A stretch of 64,000 bases of DNA from CAXMQZ01 sp963719055 (GTDB lineage: Bacteria > Acidobacteriota > Thermoanaerobaculia > Multivoradales > JAHEKO01), in contig CAVRAU010000031.1 of the NCBI GenBank assembly GCA_963719055.1, positions 1-64,000 on the forward strand. The letters run 5' to 3'. Below, in pieces: positions 52,865 through 61,507 of the stretch. A model generated the notes under the pieces. The model saw only the letters and a list, made by a program, of their open reading frames with translations. It made no database searches and was not told where the DNA came from. How positions within the stretch are numbered: the first letter of the stretch is position 1; each line of letters begins with the position of its first letter. Both the position numbers and the translations under genes were made by a program.

Positions 52865-52912
52865 GACCCTGTTCTTTCAGCCACCGCCCTTGGGCAGCAC
52901 AGGAGCACCCCC

Positions 52913-55555
52913 ATGACTCGAGAATCTAGATTCGACAAACGACTCGCCACCGGGACAGGTCTCTTCCTTCTCGGTTTACAGACACTCATCGCGTGCACAC
53001 CAGCTCCGGATCGAATCACCGACAACTCGATCGTTCTCCAAAGGAACTGGCAACTCGTCCCTGACACCGACTTGGCGGCCACACCAGCCAAGATCTCGTC
53101 GGCCGGTTACGACACCGCTGCCTGGACGGCAACCAGCGTGCCCTCGACAGCTCTGGCTGCTCTCGTTCGTGAGGGTGAGATCGAAGACCCCTACTTCGCC
53201 AGGAATCTCGAGACGATCTCGACCGAACAGTTCGCAGGCCCCTGGTGGTACCGCACCGAGTTCACGCTCGACGCACCCGTGACAGGAGGCGCCTGGCTGG
53301 TCTTCGAAGGCATCAACTACAGTGCCGAGATCTGGCTCAATGGTCAGCAGATCGGCAGCCGAGAGGACGTCTTCGGCGCCTTCAGGATGTTCGAGATCAA
53401 CGTGGCCGATCACCTGACGACCGGCCTCAATGCCCTGGCAGTCCGCGTGCACCCGCCGCAGCCCGGAGATCCGACGATCGGATTCGTCGATTGGAATCCG
53501 CGGCCTCCCGACCGCAACATGGGTCTTTGGCGCGAGGTCAGGCTACGCCTCAACGACGGCATCGCCCTGAATGATGTATTCGTACGAGCCGATGTGGATT
53601 TGGACACGCTCGCCAAAGCCTCTCTGACGATCCATGCCACCGCCAGAAACGAGACCGATCGGCCAGTGAAGGCAGTGGTCGCAGGCTTGATCGGAGACGA
53701 CATCGAGGTCGAGCACGCTATCGAGCTTGCTGCGGGTGAGACGCGGCAGCTCGAGTTCTCACCGGCCGACTTCCCGCAGTTGAGAATCGACCAGCCACGG
53801 TTGTGGTGGCCCCACGACCTTGGAGAGCCTCACCTCTACAACCTCGACCTCAGTGTGACTGCCGATGGTCGTCAATCAGATCAGCAGAGCGTCACCTTCG
53901 GCATACGCCATGTTGGTGACTACCTGACCGAAGACGGTCATCGCGGCTACACGATCAATGGCAAGAAGCTCCTCATTCGCGGTGGTGGGTGGGTCGACGA
54001 CCTGATGCTGGCCGACGATGATCAGCGGCTCGAGGACCAGATCCGCTATGTCCGTCACATGAATCTCAACACCATCCGACTCGAGGGCTTCTGGGGCAGC
54101 AGCCATCGGCTGTTCGAGCTCGCCGACCAGCACGGCATTCTCGTCATGGTCGGCTGGAGTTGTCAGTGGGAATGGGAGGAGTATCTGGAAGGACCGGTCG
54201 ACGAATTCGGCGGCATCGATACTCCAGCCGAGATCGACCTGATCACTCGCTCGCTACGTGACCAGGTGGTCTGGCTGCGCAACCACCCGAGCGTCTTCGT
54301 CTGGGTCCTCGCCAGTGACATGCTGCCACGGCCCGAGCTGGAGAGTCGATACCTGGCAGAGCTGGCTGAAGTCGATCCGACGCGGCCCGCCCTAGCCTCA
54401 TGTGCCGTGGGTGTCAGCGAAGTGAGCGGACCCAGCGGCGTCAAGATGAACGGTCCCTACGACTGGGTTCCGCCCATCTACTGGTTCGTCGATCAGGAGC
54501 GCGGTGGTGCCTACGGGTTCAACACGGAGACCAGCCCAGGCCCGCAACCGCCACCGGTGGAGAGCATCCGGCGAATGATGCCTGAGGAGAATTGGTGGCC
54601 GATCGATGAGATGTGGGACTACCATTCGGGCCGCAACCAGTTCAACACCATCGAAAACTATCACCAGGCTCTCGATGCCCGGTACGGTGAGGCCACGGAC
54701 CTCGAGGATTTCGCGCGCAAGGCGCAGATCGCCAACTATGAGGGCATGCGGGCCATGTTCGAGGCTTTCTCCATTCGCCGCCCGGTGACCACCGGCATCA
54801 TCCAGTGGATGCTCAATTCTGCCTGGCCCGAGATGTACTGGCAGCTCTATGACCACTACCTGGTGCCCAATGGGGCTTTCTATGGGGCACGGGACGCCTC
54901 ACGGCCCATCAACATCGCTTTCGACCGCGCCGACCGCGGCATTGTCGTGGTCAACGACACGACTTCGCCCATCGCTGGCGCCACGGTACGCGTCAGAGTT
55001 CTCGATCTCCAGTCCAAGGTTCTCTCCGACGATTCACAGGTGCTGGATGTGTCGGCGGAGACAATCCACCGAGTGTTCAACCTGGCTCCGGTGTCGACGT
55101 CAGGCAAGACCTACTTTCTCGACGCCCGAGTGACAGCGGCCGACGGCACGCTTCTCATCTCGAGCCTCTACTGGCTCTCGACGCAAGAAGACGTGCCGGA
55201 CTGGGACGCCTCTGAGTGGTACTACACCCCGACCTCGAATTTTGCCGATCTGTCGGGTTTGGCCAACCTGCCCGAGGTCGAGTTGCTCGTGGAGAACCGA
55301 TTCGAGGACGAGGGGGATGGGCAGGCCATCCACGTCACTTTGGAGAATCCTTCCGAAAGAATCGCGTTCTTTGTCGAGCTATCGGTCGTCGGAGCCGATT
55401 CGGGTCAGCTGGCGGCGCCGATCTTCTGGAGCGACAACTATGTCTCTCTGCTGCCCGGCGAGCGACGCGAGGTTTGGGCCTCCATACCCGCTCACGCTCT
55501 CGACGGAGAGAGCCCCGTGTTCAGGTTGCAGGGACCGAACACGACCGGTGGTTGA
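52913..55555 (+). CDS. Lipoprotein GH2 exo-beta-D-glucosaminidase-like enzyme (CsxA type)
   Basis: 880 residues, ATG 52913 behind AGGAG. LGLQTLIAC is a good lipobox, giving a lipid-anchored enzyme. The GH2 order is jelly roll (PWWYRTEFTL, WLNGQQIG), Ig-like domain, then barrel (IRGGGWVDDLMLADD). The acid/base is an Asp in VWVLASDMLPRPELE, and the nucleophile Glu is in GFNTETSPGPQPP. This Asp/Glu pair and the surrounding residues match chitosan exo-glucosaminidase CsxA, where an Asp replaces the usual GH2 Asn-Glu. C-terminal Ig domains follow. Together with the ChbG gene 48 bases upstream it can release glucosamine from de-acetylated chitooligosaccharides. Last gene of the operon. Confidence 0.88.
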   Translation: MTRESRFDKRLATGTGLFLLGLQTLIACTPAPDRITDNSIVLQRNWQLVPDTDLAATPAKISSAGYDTAAWTATSVPSTALAALVREGEIEDPYFARNLETISTEQFAGPWWYRTEFTLDAPVTGGAWLVFEGINYSAEIWLNGQQIGSREDVFGAFRMFEINVADHLTTGLNALAVRVHPPQPGDPTIGFVDWNPRPPDRNMGLWREVRLRLNDGIALNDVFVRADVDLDTLAKASLTIHATARNETDRPVKAVVAGLIGDDIEVEHAIELAAGETRQLEFSPADFPQLRIDQPRLWWPHDLGEPHLYNLDLSVTADGRQSDQQSVTFGIRHVGDYLTEDGHRGYTINGKKLLIRGGGWVDDLMLADDDQRLEDQIRYVRHMNLNTIRLEGFWGSSHRLFELADQHGILVMVGWSCQWEWEEYLEGPVDEFGGIDTPAEIDLITRSLRDQVVWLRNHPSVFVWVLASDMLPRPELESRYLAELAEVDPTRPALASCAVGVSEVSGPSGVKMNGPYDWVPPIYWFVDQERGGAYGFNTETSPGPQPPPVESIRRMMPEENWWPIDEMWDYHSGRNQFNTIENYHQALDARYGEATDLEDFARKAQIANYEGMRAMFEAFSIRRPVTTGIIQWMLNSAWPEMYWQLYDHYLVPNGAFYGARDASRPINIAFDRADRGIVVVNDTTSPIAGATVRVRVLDLQSKVLSDDSQVLDVSAETIHRVFNLAPVSTSGKTYFLDARVTAADGTLLISSLYWLSTQEDVPDWDASEWYYTPTSNFADLSGLANLPEVELLVENRFEDEGDGQAIHVTLENPSERIAFFVELSVVGADSGQLAAPIFWSDNYVSLLPGERREVWASIPAHALDGESPVFRLQGPNTTGG

Positions 55556-55582
55556 GGTCCCAGCCCTGGTGGGCAGTCGCCG

Positions 55583-56416
55583 CTAGTTCTCGGGAGTCAG
55601 GAAGACCGCCTCGTCTCCGTACTCTTGGCGATCTTGATCAATCTTCGCCACGATCAGATCGCGCCTCGCAAGCAGCGTCGCGAGCTGCTTCTTCGAAATC
55701 AGGCCGTCCGACAGCTCCGCCAGACTCTCCTCGCTCAGGCCGACCAGATTGTCGTAGATCTCACGCGACAGCCAGACACGCCCCTCCGCGAATCCCCCCT
55801 GTAGCTCTTCCTTCTCGCGAAAGGCCCGCGAATGGTCGATCAGGTAGATCTTGCCGGTCGTCTCGTCTACCAGTATGTTCTCCGCCCGGCGATCGGTGTT
55901 GTAGATCAGTGAGTCGAACATCCGCATGCGCGACTTCTGCCGGAATTGCGAGGCCATTTGGGGACCGTCGAACGAAACCGTGACCTTGTTCTCGTGCACG
56001 GAATTTGGGATCCAGTCCACCAGGATCCCGTCGGTTCCCTTGCGTCGGGCGAGCACCGCCACCGGCACCATGTCGAGGCCAAGCAGCCGGTCCACCAGAT
56101 ACGCGGCACGCTCGTACCGGAAGCTGTCAGAGAAATTGAATTCCACCTCTCCACTGGCGAGCCTGGTACTGCCCGGCTTGTGCTCGTCGACGGATTTGAA
56201 CATTGCCTCCCGCTTCGCGCCGTCGCACTCGACCTTGACCTTCACCGGTCTGGTGATGCCCACCAGCTCCTCGGCACCCTTCGAGATCTTGCCGGTGGTA
56301 AGGCAGGACTCCACCTCCGCATCCGAATCTGAGATGTTCTGAGCCCCGGCTGGTACCAAAGCCAGGAATACCCCAACCAGGCTCACAGCAAGTGCCTTCG
56401 AGCTTCTCGACATCAT
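55583..56416 (-). CDS. Exported PI3K/HipA/Fam20-like kinase-fold protein, copy 2
   Basis: 277 residues with a signal peptide (ALAVSLVGVFLALVPAGAQ). I do not recognise a named family, but the pattern is that of atypical kinases. There is a strand with a Lys in REAMFKSVD (Lys74), the helix YERAAYLVDRLLGLDMVPVA, a catalytic-loop-like YNTDRRAEN (Asp175 and Asn180) and a metal-loop-like YLIDHSRAF (Asp194). In SCO1664/PI3K-like and HipA-like proteins the matching elements are FKP, NTDRHxGN and IDxG. It aligns gap-free over these motifs with the neighbour at 56542-57375. Both follow a VWFA gene on the same strand. A secreted or periplasmic phosphotransferase is inferred. Confidence 0.8.
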   Translation of the reverse strand: MMSRSSKALAVSLVGVFLALVPAGAQNISDSDAEVESCLTTGKISKGAEELVGITRPVKVKVECDGAKREAMFKSVDEHKPGSTRLASGEVEFNFSDSFRYERAAYLVDRLLGLDMVPVAVLARRKGTDGILVDWIPNSVHENKVTVSFDGPQMASQFRQKSRMRMFDSLIYNTDRRAENILVDETTGKIYLIDHSRAFREKEELQGGFAEGRVWLSREIYDNLVGLSEESLAELSDGLISKKQLATLLARRDLIVAKIDQDRQEYGDEAVFLTPEN

Positions 56417-56541
56417 GGCAACTCCCCCTCAGGCTCTGCCTATTCGTGCAACACCACAGCCAGCGGTGGCACCGGACCAGAAATCTCTCGCAAGTTTTCG
56501 TGAAGGATCCTACCGCATCATGAGGACAGTGGACCGGCCGA

Positions 56542-57375
56542 CTATTGGGTGGTGCTCGAGAAGACAGAGTCGTCCCCGTATTCCTGTCGGTCCGCGTCGA
56601 TCTTCTCTAGGATCAGATCTCGCCGCTCGAGGAGAGATTTCACCTGTCCTCGGTTGATCAAGCCTTTGGTGAGCGCTTCCAAGTTTTCCCTTTCGAGGTC
56701 CTGCAACCGGGTGTAGAGGTCTTCAGACATCCAGATCCGGTTTTCTGCGAACACTGTTTGTAGCTCCGGCTTGATTCGAAAAGACTGGGAGTGATCGATC
56801 ATGTAGAGCTTGCCCGTCGACTCGTTGAACAGGAAGTTCTCGGGCCGACGATCGACGTTGTAGATCAGGGAGTCGAACATCCGCATGACCGACCTTTGGC
56901 GCTCCAACGCAGCCACCGTGGTCCCTGGAAGCCCGTGAGAGAGTCTCTTGCCGTTCACCGCGTCGGAGATCCAGGCCACGAGGACTCCGTCCTTGCCTCG
57001 ATAGGTCCGCAACACCGCCACCGGCACCATGTCGAGACCCAGCTCTCTATCAAGCAGGTAGGCAGCACGCTCGTAATGGTAGCGATCGGTGAAGTTGAAC
57101 TCACGGGATCCATCGGCCAGGTTGTAGAGACCTTGTTTGTTCACATTGAGGTACTTGAATACGGCCTTCTGCCTCTGGCCATCACAAATGATCTCGACCT
57201 TCAACGGCTTGGTCAGCCCGACGAGAACCTCGTCGCCTGCGACGATTTTGCCCGTGGCCAAGCACTCTTCGATTTCCGAATCCGTTTGCGCAAGAAGTGC
57301 AGGGTTGACCGAAATCCAGCCCAGGATCACCAAGGTAAAGCCCAGACAGGTCCGGATACAAAGTCTCGGGTTCAA
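56542..57375 (-). CDS. Exported PI3K/HipA/Fam20-like kinase-fold protein, copy 1
   Basis: 277 residues, TTG start at 57375 behind GAGAGGGGAA, with a signal peptide (LGFTLVILGWISVNPALLAQ). Same layout as copy 2 at identical positions: Lys74 in KAVFKYLN, helix YERAAYLLDRELGLDMVPVA (18 of 20 residues shared), Asp175 and Asn180 in YNVDRRPEN, Asp194 in YMIDHSQSF. The C-terminal QEYGDDSVF is also shared. All candidate catalytic residues are kept in both copies, which argues that both are active. It begins 58 bases after the VWFA stop, so it is likely on the same transcript. Could instead be an inactive kinase-fold binding protein. Confidence 0.8.
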   Translation of the reverse strand: MNPRLCIRTCLGFTLVILGWISVNPALLAQTDSEIEECLATGKIVAGDEVLVGLTKPLKVEIICDGQRQKAVFKYLNVNKQGLYNLADGSREFNFTDRYHYERAAYLLDRELGLDMVPVAVLRTYRGKDGVLVAWISDAVNGKRLSHGLPGTTVAALERQRSVMRMFDSLIYNVDRRPENFLFNESTGKLYMIDHSQSFRIKPELQTVFAENRIWMSEDLYTRLQDLERENLEALTKGLINRGQVKSLLERRDLILEKIDADRQEYGDDSVFSSTTQ

Positions 57376-57433
57376 GTTCCCCTCTCCGGATCTTGGTAGA
57401 AACGCTTCTTATGCTCTGTGCCTGGTGATGGCT

Positions 57434-59260
57434 TCAGGACGAGGGTACCTCGATGGTCGTGCTGACCAGTGACGTCACACCACTTTCTTGATCCAGGACG
57501 CCTACCGCCACGATATGCGATCCCGGCATCAGCTGCAGATTCACGGGCAGCTGCATCCACTCGCCACCGCTACCTGGTTGATGCTTGACCTTGAAGGGAC
57601 TATCCGCCGTCCCCGTTTGTCCAGTCTCCAGATTGCGCGACACGATCCGCACCAGAATACTGGCCATGAGCTGATCGCCTTCGGGAATGAACGACACGAG
57701 ATCCACGGGCAGGACCACCCGCAAAGGCATGGTCATCAAACCCTCTGCGCCAGCTCGAAACTCATCGGCTGCCAGGCGAGCCTGCAGGGGATTGTCGACG
57801 AGACCGAGAAACAAGGCTCCTTGCAGGCTCTCAGAGAACCTCTGGTTCAAGCTCTTCTGCACATAGCCTCGACGGTAGCGAGCCTTCAAGCCCTGCTCCC
57901 GCAAGCGGACCTCGATCTTGTGCTCCGCTCTCGATTCGCCAACCGTCGGCTGATAGGCCAGCGAATAGTAATTGAGCATCTCTGTTCCCAGTTCCTCGAG
58001 TGCCACCGAATAGTCATTCATATTCATCGACGCACGACCGCCCGTCTCCTCGGCCAGGGTGATCAGCCCGGACTGATCACCTGCCCGGCGAGTCGCCTCG
58101 AACGACCCAATGCTCCCGGCTCGGACCCCTCTGTCGCGAGCGCTGCCGGAGCTGCTGACCTGCAGCCCACCTCCTTGCAGGGAGTAGATGGTGACTCGAT
58201 TGGCTGCGGCATGACGGGTGAGAGCCATGAAGGCGCTGCCCAACTCCTCGCCGAGGGAGTTCATGCCGAGGTTCTGCTCGCCACCCGGGCAGATCGTGTC
58301 GGCGTAGTTCGACAAGGCCTGGCCTGGCATGGTCTCCAAAGCATCGCTGAGATAGAGGAGGCTCTTGGTGCCAGGTAGGCCGGCCAGATAGGTCGCGGAG
58401 TCCCCCAGGCTGGCAAGTGTGACCGAGATCTGGCTGCTCCGTAGCTGCATCCAGCTGTTCAGAATCGCCTCGACCCGACTCTCGAAAATATCGCAGGCGC
58501 TGGACACGTTACCGCTACTCAAGCTACCGCTACCACCCGTGATATCCCGCGGTGAACTCCCCCCCGTACCTCCCGGCCCGCCGCCGATATCGGCACCTGG
58601 TATCTGAGCCATCCCCTGCTCGCCCGACCCAGTGGTATCACGGCTTTGATTCCACGTTCGCTGGATGTCGTCCAATGCCTGCCGGGTCGCGACATCGGTA
58701 CTGAGACCAGGGGGCGCTTTTCTCAGGTCTCTCAGCGCCTTTTGAAGATCCCGTTGGGAAGATCCGAACGGAGCTTCGATGTTGAGCTCCCGAACCTGGC
58801 GCAAGATCATGATGTTCGCCGCCGGAATCCGCTCAGTCGCGATGAACCCTTCGACGGCCTCGATCAGGACACCTCGATGCGTGGCCTGTAAATGCAGGTC
58901 ATCGAAGTAAACGGTCAAATAATGGTCGGCAGCGATCACACCACGCCCTTGGTTCGGTGTCGATCCCCCACCATCAGTCGGCACTGCAATGCCATCGCGA
59001 AACTCGGAGAAGTTGGAGATCGGCACCAGCTCACCATCCTGGAACACCTGGAAGTCGCCCGCGGTCAGACCCTGGACAAGGTCTCCCTGCTTGTCGAGAA
59101 CTCGGACCTCCACATTGATCAGATCAACTTCGACGGTCTCTTCGAAGGTCTCGGGCGGGGTCTCCTGTGGAACGGCTCTAGCCGCTACCCCCAAGTCTGT
59201 GGCGACCAAGACAAGAACGAGAACAGGCAAGAACGAATGGTGCCGGCGTCGAAGATTCAT
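57434..59260 (-). CDS. VWFA-related secreted protein, acidobacterial type
   Basis: 608 residues, start at 59260 behind GGGGAGAG. A signal peptide is followed by VEVDLINVEVRVLDKQGDLVQGLTAGDFQVFQDGELV. The VWA core starts at LTVYFDDLHLQATHRG; as in its two paralogs here, the DxSxS metal motif is replaced. A Gly/Ser-rich linker of about 35 residues (near 58530-58640) interrupts the domain, absent from the copy at 50193. Then come TIYSLQGGGLQ, AEETGGRASMNMND, YYSLAYQPT and the C-terminal beta domain ending STTIEVPSS. It lies upstream of the two kinase-like genes. Confidence 0.9.
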   Translation of the reverse strand: MNLRRRHHSFLPVLVLVLVATDLGVAARAVPQETPPETFEETVEVDLINVEVRVLDKQGDLVQGLTAGDFQVFQDGELVPISNFSEFRDGIAVPTDGGGSTPNQGRGVIAADHYLTVYFDDLHLQATHRGVLIEAVEGFIATERIPAANIMILRQVRELNIEAPFGSSQRDLQKALRDLRKAPPGLSTDVATRQALDDIQRTWNQSRDTTGSGEQGMAQIPGADIGGGPGGTGGSSPRDITGGSGSLSSGNVSSACDIFESRVEAILNSWMQLRSSQISVTLASLGDSATYLAGLPGTKSLLYLSDALETMPGQALSNYADTICPGGEQNLGMNSLGEELGSAFMALTRHAAANRVTIYSLQGGGLQVSSSGSARDRGVRAGSIGSFEATRRAGDQSGLITLAEETGGRASMNMNDYSVALEELGTEMLNYYSLAYQPTVGESRAEHKIEVRLREQGLKARYRRGYVQKSLNQRFSESLQGALFLGLVDNPLQARLAADEFRAGAEGLMTMPLRVVLPVDLVSFIPEGDQLMASILVRIVSRNLETGQTGTADSPFKVKHQPGSGGEWMQLPVNLQLMPGSHIVAVGVLDQESGVTSLVSTTIEVPSS

Positions 59261-59374
59261 AGATCTCTCCCCGCTTTGCTCCTATCACCCTACCGCAGCG
59301 AGGCCATTCGATTCCCACCCGAGAAGCTAGCTGCAGCCACCGGACTGATGCCTTACCTCGATGACAGGACCAGC

Positions 59375-61501
59375 TTACCCCGAGGTCCCCAGTAGATCCC
59401 GCAAGCGTTGGATCTCCAAGCCGTAAGTCCCGGCTGGTGCCGAAGCGACGAAGAGCTCTAACAAGGGTCGTGCCGCCTCGGTCTGTCCGCTCGTCCAGAG
59501 GCGGGTGCCAAAAGCCAAGAGCCGGGAGTACTGGCTCGGATCTGCAGCGACCGCCCGCCGCCAGTGCTCGAGGCTGGCGTTCAGATTACCGTTCTCGACT
59601 TCCATCACACCGAGTGCGGTGTGGGCGGCCACCGTATCCGGATTCAAAGTCAGAGCTTCCTCAAAGGCCTGTCGGGCCCGATCGCGATCTCCAGCCATGA
59701 GATAGAGAGTCCCCGAATGCACTGGAATCGCGGGGTTCGTGGGGTCGACCTGTCGGGCCTCATCCAACGCCGCAAACGCTTGCTGGACTTCTTGCGTCCT
59801 GGCAAGGGCCAGGGAGCGGACGAGAAGGACGTCGATGTCGGGCTGGGTGCGACGAGCGTGAGGCTCGGTGATCTTCGCGGCCTCCGCCGCCCTTCCCGCC
59901 TGGGTCAGATAGGCACCGAGCAAGGCCAGGGTCCTGCTGTCGGCGGGGTCGAGGACATAGGCCTCGCGCAGAGCCTCGATCGCGGCGTCCAGATGACCGC
60001 TTTCTCGCTCGAGATGGGCTAGCTCCATCAGCGCCATCCGCATCCCGGGCCGTCTGCGGACGAGCTCCCGGGATCGTTCGAGGGCCGCCTCCAGATTGCC
60101 CTCGCTGTAGAGACCCGCAACGTCCCGGAGAGCCGCATCGAGATCCATGAGCTGCTTGGGATCGTCTTCTTCAGTGTACGTCGACTTCTCGCTCGGTTTG
60201 CTTCCCAGGTAGCCCAGGCTCTCCAAGCGCTTCAGGGTTTCGGCATCTTCCGGCTGCGGCACACTTCCTGGATCCATGGCTCGCAACGGTGCCAGGAGCA
60301 GTCGCAACTCGGCCACCCGCTCAGGCTGATCGCTGGCAAGATTGAACTTCTCGTCCGGATCGCCATCTATCTCGTAGAGCTCTGGAATTGGCAAATCGAC
60401 GTACTTCAGGCTCCCATCAATGACTCCGTACAGGGGCGCCCATCCCCTGTTCAGCTGACCTGACAACGCTTCGAAGTAGCTTGGCGGCGCCTCTTGCGCC
60501 CGTGCCCCCGCGGCCACCGACAGCAGGCTTCGACCACGCACACCTTCAGGGACGGGCAGGGAAAGGACATCGAGAACGGTCGGGAGGACGTCAATGTGTC
60601 TTACCCTCTCCTCCACAACCCGGGCCGACAAGGCGCTGGGCTGGTGCAAGATCAGTGGCACTCGAAGGGTGCTTTCGTAGGCGAAGATTCCGTGCGTCGT
60701 CTCCCCATGCTCGCCAAGGGCTTCGCCATGGTCCGAGGTCAGCACGACCAGGGTCTTCTTCCCGTCCTCTCCCGTCAGGATCGGCTCGAGAAGCGGCGCC
60801 AGAGCCGCATCGGCAGCCGCCACATCCCCGATGTAGGGAACATCGGCAAACCTGGACTTGAAGGGCTCCGGAGGTGCATAGGGGAAATGAGGCTCGTAGA
60901 GATGGACCCACGCGAACCAGGGCCCTTCGTCCTGGGATTCGATCCACCGCTTGGCAAGAGCGACGGTGTCTACACCCGAGCGCTCCTGCTCGAGAAAGGC
61001 CGGCCGACGATCCGCCCCGACAAAACTGTCCTCGTAGATTTCGAAGCCATGATCGAGCCCGAAGCGGGAGTCGAGCGGAAAGGCGCTGATGAAGGCCCCG
61101 GTTCGGTAGCCTTGCTCCTGGAGCAAGCTGGCCAGCGTCGGCAGCTCGGCGGGAAACCTGAATCCCGAGTTATCGCGCACCCCATGTTGCTGCGGATACA
61201 ACCCTGTCAGGATGCTGGCATGGGTTGGGAGCGTGACGACGTTATGGGCGTGAGCGGTCTCGAACCGAACACCCGTCGCCGCCAGTCGATCGATCCAGGG
61301 TGTGGCCGCCATGGGATGGCCGTAGGACCCGAGAGCATCGGCGCGCAGGGTGTCGATGGTGATCAGCAGAACATTCAGGCCTGGCTGGCGGAGGATCGTG
61401 GAGGTATCGCCGGATCCTCCTTCGGCACTTCCTCTCTCGGTGCCGCTGTCGCAGGCCCAGATACCGATGGCCAGCAGGGGCAGCCACCACCGAAGGGACA
61501 T
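59375..61501 (-). CDS. Sulfatase-fold (alkaline phosphatase superfamily) protein fused to TPR repeats, Thr at the nucleophile site
   Basis: 708 residues. A signal segment with a possible lipobox (GIWAC, Cys17) is followed by the hydrolase domain at about 40-430: LLITIDTLRADALGSYGHP (metal Asp50), then TLPTHASILTGLYP, where sulfatases have C/S-x-P-x-R. The residue that would become formylglycine is Thr90 and the Arg is His94. TSDHGEALGEHG supplies the other metal ligands. Five or six TPRs fill residues about 450-700. Thr nucleophiles are used by related phosphotransferases (LtaS, EptA), so hydrolysis of sulfate esters is doubtful. It lies 6 bases downstream of an aldo/keto reductase. Confidence 0.88.
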   Translation of the reverse strand: MSLRWWLPLLAIGIWACDSGTERGSAEGGSGDTSTILRQPGLNVLLITIDTLRADALGSYGHPMAATPWIDRLAATGVRFETAHAHNVVTLPTHASILTGLYPQQHGVRDNSGFRFPAELPTLASLLQEQGYRTGAFISAFPLDSRFGLDHGFEIYEDSFVGADRRPAFLEQERSGVDTVALAKRWIESQDEGPWFAWVHLYEPHFPYAPPEPFKSRFADVPYIGDVAAADAALAPLLEPILTGEDGKKTLVVLTSDHGEALGEHGETTHGIFAYESTLRVPLILHQPSALSARVVEERVRHIDVLPTVLDVLSLPVPEGVRGRSLLSVAAGARAQEAPPSYFEALSGQLNRGWAPLYGVIDGSLKYVDLPIPELYEIDGDPDEKFNLASDQPERVAELRLLLAPLRAMDPGSVPQPEDAETLKRLESLGYLGSKPSEKSTYTEEDDPKQLMDLDAALRDVAGLYSEGNLEAALERSRELVRRRPGMRMALMELAHLERESGHLDAAIEALREAYVLDPADSRTLALLGAYLTQAGRAAEAAKITEPHARRTQPDIDVLLVRSLALARTQEVQQAFAALDEARQVDPTNPAIPVHSGTLYLMAGDRDRARQAFEEALTLNPDTVAAHTALGVMEVENGNLNASLEHWRRAVAADPSQYSRLLAFGTRLWTSGQTEAARPLLELFVASAPAGTYGLEIQRLRDLLGTSG

Positions 61502-61507
61502 CCCTTG

